A stretch of DNA of 44,169 bases from Bacteroidales bacterium (lineage in GTDB: Bacteria > Bacteroidota > Bacteroidia > Bacteroidales > FEN-979), in the NCBI GenBank assembly GCA_030681475.1, contig JAUXWT010000069.1:1-44169 (forward strand), in the 5' to 3' direction. Under the pieces are notes generated by a model that saw only the letters and a program-made list of their open reading frames with translations, searched no databases and was not told where the DNA came from. Both the position numbers and the translations under genes were made by a program. Position 1 is the first letter of the stretch. Every line of letters starts with the position of its first letter. This document shows, one piece after another, positions 27,519 through 36,466 of this stretch.

Positions 27519-27561
27519 CCCTCCTCAATCCCTTCCTGCAAACAGGGAAGGACAGGGGAGG
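27519..27561. repeat. Purine/pyrimidine-rich inverted repeat between two cargo genes
   Basis: CCTCC and CCCTTCC on the left pair with GGGAAGG and GGAGG on the right, with small asymmetric loops. It fills most of the 84-bp gap between the beta-helix/dockerin gene and the cohesin gene. No U-tract follows on the transcribed strand, so it is more likely an mRNA stability element or a dispersed intergenic repeat than a terminator. Confidence 0.5.
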
Positions 27562-27582
27562 AGCCTGTTCATTCAAGTTATT

Positions 27583-30500
27583 TTAATCTGCAATCTGGAG
27601 GATCCGGGTCTGTGAGAACCCATCGATGGTCATCCTGATAAGGTAGGAACCCGCATGAAGCCGACCTCCGTTAACTGAAACAGAAACGGAATATTTCCCC
27701 TTGCCCAGGGTTTCATTCACCAGGGTGCCAACCACCTGGCCCAGCATATTGAACACTTCAATTCTTACAGGCTGATTATCCATGTTTATATAATAAGTCA
27801 CTTTTGCATTACCTTTTGAAGGGTTGGGGAATACCGGATCCATTTCACCCGGGTGGCTGTCTGGATGACCTGCAATGCCAGTTGTAAAATCACCGATAGT
27901 AACGGTTCCGGTGACGGCCAGGGAGGTGAAGTCATTTTCGTTTGCAAGGAAGGTGTTGACGGTCAACGGCGTGGTAACCTGGCTTCCTGCCGGCGCAACA
28001 GCCTTGAAGGTCATCATGGCCAGCGTTGTGTCGGATGTAAGTGGATCGGATCCCGCCATAGCTATAGTCACGATACCGCTGATACTGTCGTTGCGGAAGA
28101 TCATATTCATCCCGTTTAGCATGGTCGTGACTTCTCCTAATTTCAGATAAGATGGATCGTACTGGATCCTGATGTCGGCTGATACCATTCCGGAATCGCT
28201 GACAATCCTGAGCGGTATGGTGAAAGTATCACCGTTCATGACATTTGCGCTGCCCACGATCAGTTGCGGATCGGTGAGCGACGAGAACACGGGTTTGGTG
28301 AGTTCTGCCGGGAAAAATTTGATCAATCCTACAACATATTGAAGGATCAGTGAGGCATCATAAGCGGTAATGCCTGCGGCAAAGCTGACGTCGGCCACCT
28401 GTTGCTGGGTACTGTTAAGCGTAATACCTCCTACAACATGCTGCAGAACGAGGGATGCATCATAGGCTTGAACGATTCCATTCAGGCTGACATCTCCCAT
28501 AATGGGGTTGTTGGCGCCGCTTGTTAGGAAAGGCGCATAATTCACCGAAGTTGTGACAAGTTCCTGCACGCTGGTTCCATTCCCCTGCGTATTCGTCTGG
28601 ATTGGCCCCAGGTTGCTCCCCCACCAGCAATTGGTAGCATCGATCACAAATGATTTGTTAACATTGTCGATGGACCAGTAGTAATTGTTTTTAAAATCAC
28701 AGTAATGAAAAACCGGGTTTGAAGCTGCGGTTGCGTAAACCCCAAAATAGTTATTGGTAATGGTGCTGTATGTCACTGTCGGGCTGGCGCTGGTGGTATT
28801 TATTCCATCATAACTGTACCTGAGGATGCAATGTTTCAACCGGCACAAAGGGTCCAGTGCCTGGTCATTGAAGGCAATATGGCTCCAGTTATTGAGCGCC
28901 GGGGATGTCTGGGTCGAATCAGAGTTGGAATCACCACCGTAAAAATCATCCTTTATACTGGTGAATACGATATTGCTGTCGGCCCGGAAACCACCCTCTG
29001 CGACCAGTCCCTTATTGACGTTGAGGCTGCCCCCGCTGTTAAACTTGCATACCACTCCCGGATTTATTGTCAGTGTAGCTCCTGTGCCAATTGTATAGGT
29101 GCCGAAAAGATAAGCGATATTGGGTACGCCGCCAAATGATTGCTTGGCCAGGGTAACGTCCTGGGTCAGCGTTTCATCCCTGACCTTGATGACCTTGTAA
29201 GTTGTGCCGGTGATGATGTTATTGGTGATGGAGGCCGGAAAGGATACAAGAGATATCTGCAAGGGGTAGTATAACAAATCCACAAACTTGCTGTTATCAA
29301 TCTTTGGCTGCGATACCCCGTTCAGGTCAACGCCATAATTACAGGATATGATCTGCAGATTGTTCAAAGTGGGTGAAGCGCTTGTTAATGCAATGGCAAC
29401 ATTGCCATATTTAAAGTTGGCGTACTGAATGGTGCTTGAATCATTGGAAACATCATTAAAGGTAAGCCAGGTCCCGCCCCAGTTGGCGGCGGGAGGAGAG
29501 GTGGCGGATCCGTCCTGGTTCATGTCAGGAGGGTTTCCCACGATATCGTCGCGGTAATCGGTAAATTTAACTTTATTCACTGAAGTGCCAAGGATGTTCA
29601 ACCTGCCGTTCACAGCAAAACCGTAAGCGCCGTTTGCTTTAAATGCGATGCCGGCAGGAACCGTTATGGTTGTTCCGGAGTTGATGGTGCAGGTCCCCTC
29701 CATGAAATAGGTGATATTGGTGTATCCGCCAAAGTCCCTTACCGGAACGGTCGCACTCTGTGAATATGTTTCAGGACGAACAGTGAGTGCCATTCTCCCC
29801 ACGTTCAGGGAGGTACAGTTGGCAAAGGATGGAGTTGAGAACATGCTTAACCGGATGGGCGAATTCTGTATGTTGTTGAACTGGCAGTTGGTGATCGCGG
29901 GATTTGACGACCCGAAAATATCAATGCCGCAGTTCGCAACCTGCTGGATCACGCAATTATTCAAAACGGCATGAGCATTGTTGAAATAGATCCCCATTAA
30001 CGGATAGGAAATTTCGCAATAGGTCAGGCTGTCGTTCGCATGGTCGACAAAGTTTATTCCCCCGGTACTATAGCCCCAGTCACCTTTATTAGGTACCGTG
30101 GCATTTCCGTCGTTATTGGAATCACCGCCCTTGGAATCATCCGCATAGGAGGTGAAATATATTTTATTACCCGGAAGGCCTTTGGCAATAAGGTGTCCAA
30201 GTACATTAATGTTTGCGTACCAGATATTGAATTTAATAACGACACCAGGTAGAATTGTCAGCTTGGCATTTGTTGAAATGGTGAGATTGGTAATGATATA
30301 GGCTATGTTGGTGATCCCGGCCACATTCCGTGTTGCAAGTGTTGCATCGGAGGAGAGGGTCCCCTCGATGATCTTGATGGCTTTGCTTCCATTGGCTGAA
30401 AAAGAAATATTTGTCAGGGTAGGATTGGAAAGCAGAGACATGGCGATGGGATCGAGACGGCAATTCTGAATTACCAGGTTATCGACAAGAGGCGTCGAAT

Positions 30501-32931
30501 TACCGTTACAATAGATGCCGTAATAGTAACTGTCGGTAATGGTCGAATTATTGATCTGGCCACCTGCGTTTTCAAATGTGATGGCCCCTTCACCTGTACT
30601 GCCTCCATATTTAACAGTCGTATAGTTTATTTTGCAATAAGCATCATCACTCGTTGCCCTGAATTTTATATTGCCCCAGTTCCCGGCCGCCGGAGCAGTG
30701 GCATTGCCGTCGCCATTGGTATCAAAGGGATTTCCTTCATTATCATCTTTCAAACTTGTGAACACCACCTTTTGACTGACAAGACCATCGGTTTTAAAGC
30801 CTCCATCCAAGTAAAGATTGCATCCGTTCACTTTAATGACAACGCCCGGTTCAACATTGACATTGGTTGCGCTTTTAATGGTCATGTCGGCAAGCAGGAC
30901 GTAGGTGATATTTGTATACCCTGCAACGTTCCTTTTTTTGATCGTTCCGTTCTGACAAACGTTTCCACCCAGCAGCCCGATTGCCCTCCACTTCACGTTA
31001 GTCAGGGTGTTCCCGGTAAATGTAGGATCGGAGGAACCGGAGATGCAGAAAGGAGTATAATTGATATTGATCATGCTGTTGTTGGAAATGACCGGGTTGG
31101 AGACCCGGTAACAGGATATGCCATAATCCAGGTCCTTGAATTCGCAGTTCGAGATCGTCGGACTTGCATCGATCATGGAAACCCCTGCAGCATTTACATA
31201 TTCAGTGGCGCTGCAGGTCGGAAACCCGTAATTCCAGTTGCCTGCATATTTTATCCGGCAATAATTAAGGGTGCCTGTACTCCCCGGGTCAAAGATGATC
31301 CCTCCCCAGTCACCGATGGCTGGAGAGGTTATAGTACCATCCTTATTGCTGTCGCCGGGGTTGCCATAGTTGTCGTCCTTTGAAGATGTGAAGGTGATCA
31401 GGCTGTCGGCTGTGGCATTCGCGTTGAGGGTCCCGTCGACAAGGATCCTGTGTGAGTATGAATATGATTTGATCACAATGCCTTTGTTGATGGTAAGTGT
31501 TTTACCTGCCGGAATTGTTATAGAACCAAGCATCAGGTAGGTGATATTCTGTACTGTTGTCACTGAACGTTTGATGATCAACGCATTTGCAGACAGCGTT
31601 CCACCGATAAGGCCGATCGCATCATACGCGTTATCTGAAAAGGACAAGATATTATTGGGCATGGTAGGGTTTGCCTCAAAGGACATGGCGATCGGCGTGA
31701 ACTGGCTTGAACCAATCGTGTTACCGGAAAACACCGGATTTGAAGCATATTGCATGTAAACTCCATAATAATTGTTGGAAAGATCGCAGAGATCGATAGT
31801 GGGGCTGGCGTTGAACATCGATATGCCCCCTATGTTTCCTGCACCGGCATAGCGGACCTTGCACCGCCGCATCAGGCAGGCGGCGTCATTGCTCGGATCG
31901 TTAAACCTTATACCGTACCAGTTGCTTTGCGCAGGCGCTGTGGCAGTCCCGTCATTGTTTGTGTCTCCGCCCCAGTTATCATCATAATAAGAGGTGAAAA
32001 AAATATTCTCACCAGGGTTTGCATTTGCTACCAGCGCTCCATTCACGTCGAGTGCATAACCGATCTGAAACTTCAGGATATTGGTTGATCCGATCACCAG
32101 CCTGCCGCCGGAGTTGACTGTCATGCCATACGGAAAATAGTAAGGGATATTGATAGGTGGCAATATCAGTGTGTCAGCTATACTTGAAAACCCCATAGCC
32201 ACGGCTTTATTGACATTTCCGGTGAATGTATTCGTCCCACTAACCGTGAGATCTCCGGATGAGGCGTACCAGATAGGCCATTTACAATTTGTTATGGTAA
32301 CATTTGTTATATTGACGCCAGCATTGTTTGCAATATAAATCCCATAAAATGTATTCTGCATGGTGACCCCTGATAAGGTCGTATGGGCATTTGCACTGGT
32401 CAGAATGCAACTGCCATTGGTCGACGCCCATGAACTGTTTGTGTTGATTGATCCGCCGGTCATGTTAAAGGTCCCCGACGCGTTGATCTGAGCGCCATAG
32501 TATAAAAAATTGAGCAAATCGGAGTTGGTCAAAGTTGCCGTGCCTCTGTAAACATAAAAAGAGGATGCGTATAAAACCTGGCAGCCACTCATGGTCACTG
32601 CCCCGATATCGCCGGGAGCAGCGCCTCCTGTCTGGATATTGTTCCAAATGCCCGGTGCAGGCGTAGCATTGTTTGAAGTGAAAGTCGCTCCGGTGGCATT
32701 CATTGTGCCATTTACAAGCATATACTGTGAATCATTGAATTTAACTGTTACGCCACTTTGAACGGTTAATGTCACCCCGTTGTTAACAGTGATGGTAGAT
32801 GTGACAATGTATGGACTGCCCGCAGGATCCCAGATTGTGTTGGATGAAATAACACCTGAGACATTGGTTGCCTTGACATCTGTAAGGGTACAAATAGTCA
32901 GAAGAATCAGCAGGATAAATACTCTTTTCAT
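27583..32931 (-). CDS. T9SS-exported beta-helix protein with dockerin-like and cohesin-like C-terminal modules
   Basis: This 1782-residue protein has a signal peptide (1-21). About residues 25-1465 are right-handed parallel beta helix in about seven super-repeats of roughly 200 residues. Each opens with a TINxGxTLTIxPGVVIKF-like turn and most include a DDN.GG/GNP.D.N.DG.AT.P..W loop with calcium-ligand spacing. A dockerin-like pair lies at about 1477-1543 (GDVSLNGIVQAYDASLVLQ and ADVSFAAGITAYDASLILQ); the second half lacks one ligand (Ala where Asn or Asp is usual). A cohesin-like domain follows (about 1550-1680), then a T9SS type A sorting domain (VFPNPSKGNA ... AGSYLIR). It may bind or cut polysaccharide, but no lyase catalytic motif was identified. 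It is first in a four-gene minus-strand run with spacings of 84, 103 and 30 bp. Confidence 0.9.
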   Translation of the reverse strand: MKRVFILLILLTICTLTDVKATNVSGVISSNTIWDPAGSPYIVTSTITVNNGVTLTVQSGVTVKFNDSQYMLVNGTMNATGATFTSNNATPAPGIWNNIQTGGAAPGDIGAVTMSGCQVLYASSFYVYRGTATLTNSDLLNFLYYGAQINASGTFNMTGGSINTNSSWASTNGSCILTSANAHTTLSGVTMQNTFYGIYIANNAGVNITNVTITNCKWPIWYASSGDLTVSGTNTFTGNVNKAVAMGFSSIADTLILPPINIPYYFPYGMTVNSGGRLVIGSTNILKFQIGYALDVNGALVANANPGENIFFTSYYDDNWGGDTNNDGTATAPAQSNWYGIRFNDPSNDAACLMRRCKVRYAGAGNIGGISMFNASPTIDLCDLSNNYYGVYMQYASNPVFSGNTIGSSQFTPIAMSFEANPTMPNNILSFSDNAYDAIGLIGGTLSANALIIKRSVTTVQNITYLMLGSITIPAGKTLTINKGIVIKSYSYSHRILVDGTLNANATADSLITFTSSKDDNYGNPGDSNKDGTITSPAIGDWGGIIFDPGSTGTLNYCRIKYAGNWNYGFPTCSATEYVNAAGVSMIDASPTISNCEFKDLDYGISCYRVSNPVISNNSMININYTPFCISGSSDPTFTGNTLTNVKWRAIGLLGGNVCQNGTIKKRNVAGYTNITYVLLADMTIKSATNVNVEPGVVIKVNGCNLYLDGGFKTDGLVSQKVVFTSLKDDNEGNPFDTNGDGNATAPAAGNWGNIKFRATSDDAYCKINYTTVKYGGSTGEGAITFENAGGQINNSTITDSYYYGIYCNGNSTPLVDNLVIQNCRLDPIAMSLLSNPTLTNISFSANGSKAIKIIEGTLSSDATLATRNVAGITNIAYIITNLTISTNAKLTILPGVVIKFNIWYANINVLGHLIAKGLPGNKIYFTSYADDSKGGDSNNDGNATVPNKGDWGYSTGGINFVDHANDSLTYCEISYPLMGIYFNNAHAVLNNCVIQQVANCGIDIFGSSNPAITNCQFNNIQNSPIRLSMFSTPSFANCTSLNVGRMALTVRPETYSQSATVPVRDFGGYTNITYFMEGTCTINSGTTITVPAGIAFKANGAYGFAVNGRLNILGTSVNKVKFTDYRDDIVGNPPDMNQDGSATSPPAANWGGTWLTFNDVSNDSSTIQYANFKYGNVAIALTSASPTLNNLQIISCNYGVDLNGVSQPKIDNSKFVDLLYYPLQISLVSFPASITNNIITGTTYKVIKVRDETLTQDVTLAKQSFGGVPNIAYLFGTYTIGTGATLTINPGVVCKFNSGGSLNVNKGLVAEGGFRADSNIVFTSIKDDFYGGDSNSDSTQTSPALNNWSHIAFNDQALDPLCRLKHCILRYSYDGINTTSASPTVTYSTITNNYFGVYATAASNPVFHYCDFKNNYYWSIDNVNKSFVIDATNCWWGSNLGPIQTNTQGNGTSVQELVTTSVNYAPFLTSGANNPIMGDVSLNGIVQAYDASLVLQHVVGGITLNSTQQQVADVSFAAGITAYDASLILQYVVGLIKFFPAELTKPVFSSLTDPQLIVGSANVMNGDTFTIPLRIVSDSGMVSADIRIQYDPSYLKLGEVTTMLNGMNMIFRNDSISGIVTIAMAGSDPLTSDTTLAMMTFKAVAPAGSQVTTPLTVNTFLANENDFTSLAVTGTVTIGDFTTGIAGHPDSHPGEMDPVFPNPSKGNAKVTYYINMDNQPVRIEVFNMLGQVVGTLVNETLGKGKYSVSVSVNGGRLHAGSYLIRMTIDGFSQTRILQIAD
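28905..31985 (-). repeat. Six ~600-bp super-repeats in the beta-helix gene, each with a calcium-type loop
   Basis: DxNxDG-type loops fall near plus positions 31960, 31350, 30725, 30120, 29520 and 28930, so the period is about 590-625 bp (about 200 residues). The forms are DTNNDGTATAP, DSNKDGTITSP, DTNGDGNATAP, DSNNDGNATVP, DMNQDGSATSP and DSNSDSTQTSP. Nucleotide identity between units is low, so the amplification is old. Confidence 0.8.
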
Positions 32932-33372
32932 GGATTTGGTTTTTAATGTTGGATAAAGTCATTGATTCATAAGTTGTTCATAAAACACAATTGAATAAAA
33001 TGGTTCCTGGCAAATATTAAATCAGATATAGCCCGAAATATCATTCTCTGGAAAATCAAGGATTACTTTTTAAATGCGATGGTTTATTTGGAATTAATCC
33101 AAGCAAATATACGTTCGTTTTATGTATTGTGGTACATATTAACATTATTTAACAATTGATAAAAAGATATACAGGCTATGCCAGCCCGAATGTTTACAAA
33201 AAGGTGAGCAAGGCATGACCAGTCTGTCTTTCCGCAGGACTCGTGTTAATTCTTTGTTAAAATCAACCTTTCAAATATCTCGCGAACCAAGGAATTTTCT
33301 TAATTTTAGCCTCTGAAATGCTTACCATCCTGATCATAACCTGCACTGTTTTCACTTAAATCATGATGAAAT
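32932..33372. other. Divergent intergenic region
   Basis: These 441 bp separate the minus-strand cargo cluster from the plus-strand housekeeping block. I see no gene, RNA or repeat. It is AT-rich near 33100-33170 and holds the candidate promoter box at 33104. A weaker plus-strand box, TAATTTTA at 33301-33308, could serve the BT_3928-like gene. Confidence 0.6.
33104..33111 (-). promoter_or_regulatory. Candidate -7 promoter box for the beta-helix/cohesin/collar/protease cluster
   Basis: On the minus strand TATATTTG matches TAnnTTTG exactly, 173 bp before the ATG at 32931. It would give a leader of about 165 nt. No clear -33 box was seen. Confidence 0.4.
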
Positions 33373-34482
33373 ATGAAAATTCTTAGAAATATCTTCAGGA
33401 TCCTCGTAGGACTTGTCTTTGTATATTCCGGATTCGTTAAGGGGATAGATCCGTTGGGAACCGTTTACCGGATGGATGATTATTTTGTTGCCTTCAACAT
33501 TCCCTTTTTTATCCCGTTCAGCCTATATCTGACAATTTTCTTATGTACCCTTGAATTTTTACTTGGTATCAGCCTTGTTTTTAATCTCTGGATCCGTAAA
33601 ACCGTTTGGGTCATTCTTCCCCTGATGATCTTCTTTACTATCCTGACTTTCTTTGATGCCTTTTTTAACCTCGTTCCCGATTGCGGATGCTTTGGTGATG
33701 CACTGAAAATCACCAATATGCAAACGTTTATTAAAAACATTGTTTTGATCGCACTGATCCTGCCAATTTTTGCATGGCGCATGAAATTCAGAAGTCTGCT
33801 CTCTTCCCGGAGCGATTTGGTGGTTCTGCTTATCACGGCTATCGTCTTTTCCACTTTGTCCATCCATTGTTACCGCCATTTACCGTTGATCGATTTCATG
33901 AGTTGGAAGGTCGGAAAGAAGGTCAATGAAACCGAATCCCTGCCTGTAACTTTCTATGTTACCTATAAGAACAGACTCACCGGTGAGAAAAAAGAATATG
34001 TATCACCAAATTACCCATGGAATGATTCTGTGTGGCTCTCCAACTGGATTTTTACTAGCCAGAGGGTCGTTGATCCGAACCTTTCACAGGGAACCGTTTT
34101 GCGTATTGAAGATCAGCATGGCGCTGATTATACTTCGGGAGTGCTTGATAACCCCGATTACCATTTTATTTTCGTGGCTTATGACCTGGAAAAGACCAAC
34201 CTGGAAGGTTTCCATAAAATTCTCCCATTGTATAAAAAGGCCATGTTTGATGGATACTCTTTCATCTGCCTGACTAACTCGCTGCCTGATGTGATCAAAA
34301 AATTCAGGATGGACAATGGTACAGCCTTCGACTATTATAATTCTGATGATGTGGCGCTTAAAACCATGGTGCGTTCCAGCCCCGGTCTGATCCTTATGAA
34401 GGATGGTGTGGTTTTGGCAAAGTGGGGATTCCGTGATTTTCCGACCTATGATCAGGTCAGCGAAGAATATTTGAAAAAATAA
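33373..34482 (+). CDS. DoxX-like membrane protein of the BT_3928 family
   Basis: This 369-residue protein starts with a DoxX-type membrane region (about 1-175, four to five helices). It carries the marker motif VPDCGCFGDALK (C104, C106) between helices, typical of the Bacteroidetes BT_3928 family and of MauE/DoxX-type proteins. Residues about 185-369 look like a soluble thioredoxin-like fold (IFVAYDLEK, then SPGLILMKDGVVLAKWG) without a CxxC pair. A role in envelope redox chemistry is likely but the substrate is unknown. In Bacteroides the family member lies next to tpiA; here an ABC permease gene is placed between them, which supports the assignment. The ATG at 33373 starts directly at the first helix. 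Confidence 0.85.
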   Translation: MKILRNIFRILVGLVFVYSGFVKGIDPLGTVYRMDDYFVAFNIPFFIPFSLYLTIFLCTLEFLLGISLVFNLWIRKTVWVILPLMIFFTILTFFDAFFNLVPDCGCFGDALKITNMQTFIKNIVLIALILPIFAWRMKFRSLLSSRSDLVVLLITAIVFSTLSIHCYRHLPLIDFMSWKVGKKVNETESLPVTFYVTYKNRLTGEKKEYVSPNYPWNDSVWLSNWIFTSQRVVDPNLSQGTVLRIEDQHGADYTSGVLDNPDYHFIFVAYDLEKTNLEGFHKILPLYKKAMFDGYSFICLTNSLPDVIKKFRMDNGTAFDYYNSDDVALKTMVRSSPGLILMKDGVVLAKWGFRDFPTYDQVSEEYLKK

Positions 34483-34538
34483 GAGATTTTGAGAATTTAC
34501 GGTTCAGAAATAATCGTTAATCGTAGGTCGTCAAATCA

Positions 34539-34546
34539 TAAATTTG
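34539..34546 (+). promoter_or_regulatory. Candidate -7 box immediately before the ABC permease gene
   Basis: TAAATTTG fits TAnnTTTG exactly, only 4 bp before the ATG at 34551. A transcript from it would begin at or next to the start codon, so it would be leaderless or nearly so. The match may be chance. Confidence 0.3.
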
Positions 34547-34550
34547 CCCG

Positions 34551-35630
34551 ATGGTCCGTTTCATTTTAAAGCGCTTCTGGTACGGTATTCTTGTCATTTT
34601 CGGTGTGATCGTTGTGGTATTTTTTCTCTTCAATGTACTTCCCGGAGATCCTGCCCGCATGATGCTGGGCCAGCGTGCCGACAGCGCCTCGGTGGTTGCC
34701 ATCAACAAGGATCTAGGCCGGGATAAACCACTGTCCATGCAGTTTTTAAACTATCTTAACGACCTGTCTCCGGTATCTGTCCACAACACTACCGACAGGG
34801 AGAGTTTCTTGTTCCTCGATCCCGTGAAATATGGAAGCGCCATCAAGCTGCTTAATTTTGGAGGTTCATCTGTGGTGATCAAGAAACCCTACCTTCGAAG
34901 GTCGTACCAGTCGAAGCGGAACGTCTCTGAAATTCTCGCCGAAGGATTTGTCAACACCATCATTCTGGCTATCGTGGCCATGGCGTTTGCCATCGCGATC
35001 GGCATCACGGTCGGGATCATCTGCGCCATATACAAAAACAGCTTCATTGACCGGATTGCCCTGATTTTTTCTGTCCTCGGCATGTCGTTGCCTTCCTTCT
35101 TCGTTGCCATCCTGAATGCCTGGATATTTGCTTTTGTGCTGGTAAAGTTCACAGGGCTTAACATGACAGGAAGCCTTTATGGGGTCGATGATTTCGGACG
35201 CGGTACTTTTCTTGATCTGAAAAACCTGATCCTTCCCGCAATCACCCTTGGGATCCGTCCGCTGGCGATTATCGTGGAACTTACCCGGAATTCACTGCTC
35301 GAAGTCATGACACAGGATTATATCCGTACAGCAAAGGCCAAAGGATTAAGCAAGTCAAGGGTCATTTTGAAGCATGCTCTGAAAAATGCACTGAATCCAG
35401 TGGTAACTGCCGTTTCGGGTTGGTTGGCTTCCCTGCTTGCCGGGGCGGTTTTCGTGGAGTTTGTATTCGACTGGAAGGGCATTGGCGTGGTTATCGTGAA
35501 TGCATTGGATAAATATGACTTCCCGGTGGTCATGGGTGCGGTACTGTTCATTTCGATCATCCTGATCATGATCAACTTTTTTGTGGATATCGTATATGGA
35601 CTGCTGGATCCGAGGGTGAGGGTGCAGTGA
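34551..35630 (+). CDS. ABC transporter permease, DppB/OppB type
   Basis: The 359-residue protein has the first helix and signature VLPGDPARMMLGQRA of the dipeptide/oligopeptide permease family near residues 10-45, a periplasmic stretch of about 85 residues (50-130) that is longer than in enteric DppB, and then the BPD_transp_1 core with the cytoplasmic coupling motif (EVMTQDYIRTAKAKGLSKSRVILKHALKNAL in two parts, about 245-280). It should form one half of the membrane channel for a peptide or nickel-type importer. No second permease, ATPase or binding protein is adjacent, so its partners must be encoded elsewhere. It lies 68 bp after the BT_3928-like gene and 75 bp before tpiA. Confidence 0.92.
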   Translation: MVRFILKRFWYGILVIFGVIVVVFFLFNVLPGDPARMMLGQRADSASVVAINKDLGRDKPLSMQFLNYLNDLSPVSVHNTTDRESFLFLDPVKYGSAIKLLNFGGSSVVIKKPYLRRSYQSKRNVSEILAEGFVNTIILAIVAMAFAIAIGITVGIICAIYKNSFIDRIALIFSVLGMSLPSFFVAILNAWIFAFVLVKFTGLNMTGSLYGVDDFGRGTFLDLKNLILPAITLGIRPLAIIVELTRNSLLEVMTQDYIRTAKAKGLSKSRVILKHALKNALNPVVTAVSGWLASLLAGAVFVEFVFDWKGIGVVIVNALDKYDFPVVMGAVLFISIILIMINFFVDIVYGLLDPRVRVQ

Positions 35631-35632
35631 CA

Positions 35633-35656
35633 GGCGGACAATCGGACGGGCGGACG
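35633..35656. repeat. Three-unit 8-bp repeat after the permease gene
   Basis: Read from 35633 in 8-bp register: ggcggaca, atcggacg, ggcggacg. The period equals that of the arrays at 7613 and 8160, but the unit is different and only three copies exist. It fills part of the 75-bp gap before tpiA. Confidence 0.4.
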
Positions 35657-35705
35657 TTAGCACTTTCACCAGACAAACATAATTAAGTCAATAAAACAAT
35701 TAACC

Positions 35706-36464
35706 ATGAGAAAAAAAATAGTAGCAGGAAACTGGAAAATGAATAAAACATTTTCCGAAGCTGAGATATTGATCACCGAAATCGCCGAGGCGCTGGATGA
35801 GGTGGATCTGAAAGGTGCGGAGGTCGTTCTTTGCCCCCCGGCGCTTTACATTGAAATGGCCACGGATGTGGCATTCGAATCAAATTTTACGGTTGGCGCC
35901 CAGAACGTTTACCCATCTGATTCCGGGGCTTTTACAGGCGAGATTAGCCCCTTGATGTTGAAGGAACTGAATGTAACCTACTGCATCATCGGCCACTCTG
36001 AACGCAGGAAATATTTCAACGAGACCAGTGAGTTCCTGAGATCAAAAGTGGAATCATTGCTGAAACATAATATTATTCCGATTTTCTGCTGTGGTGAAGT
36101 GTTGCCCGAAAGAGAAGCAAATCAACATTTTGAGGTGATAAAAAGACAGTTGGAAGAGTCGCTGTTTCACCTTCCTGTTGAGGCTTTCATGAAGGTGGTG
36201 ATCGCTTATGAACCGGTGTGGGCGATCGGTACAGGGGTAACTGCTACCAAAGAACAGGCACAGGAGATGCATTCGTTCATCCGGGGTGTGATCGCCGCGA
36301 GATATGATCCTGCAACCGCCGGTTCAACCACCATCCTTTACGGTGGAAGCTGCAATGGCAAGAATGCGCGTGAACTCTTTGCACAACCTGATGTCGATGG
36401 CGGATTGATCGGCGGGGCTTCCCTGAAAGCAGATGAATTCTTGCAAATAGCGACATCCTTTTAA
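35706..36464 (+). CDS. tpiA: Triosephosphate isomerase
   Basis: This 252-residue protein interconverts dihydroxyacetone phosphate and glyceraldehyde 3-phosphate in glycolysis and gluconeogenesis. All active-site parts are present: N9 and K11 (AGNWKMN), H97 (IIGHSER), the catalytic E169 (AYEPVWAIGTG, with the phosphate-gripping loop 6 just after), and YGGSCNGKN. Length is normal. The ATG at 35706 follows an A-rich leader with no Shine-Dalgarno sequence, as usual in this phylum. The prmA start is only 2 bp past its stop, so the two are co-transcribed. Confidence 0.98.
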   Translation: MRKKIVAGNWKMNKTFSEAEILITEIAEALDEVDLKGAEVVLCPPALYIEMATDVAFESNFTVGAQNVYPSDSGAFTGEISPLMLKELNVTYCIIGHSERRKYFNETSEFLRSKVESLLKHNIIPIFCCGEVLPEREANQHFEVIKRQLEESLFHLPVEAFMKVVIAYEPVWAIGTGVTATKEQAQEMHSFIRGVIAARYDPATAGSTTILYGGSCNGKNARELFAQPDVDGGLIGGASLKADEFLQIATSF

Positions 36465-36466
36465 CC

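Noticed and set aside
27519-27561. Intrinsic terminator after the beta-helix/dockerin gene
   Set aside because: The stem is not followed by a U-tract on the transcribed strand, and the next gene starts only 20 bp later.
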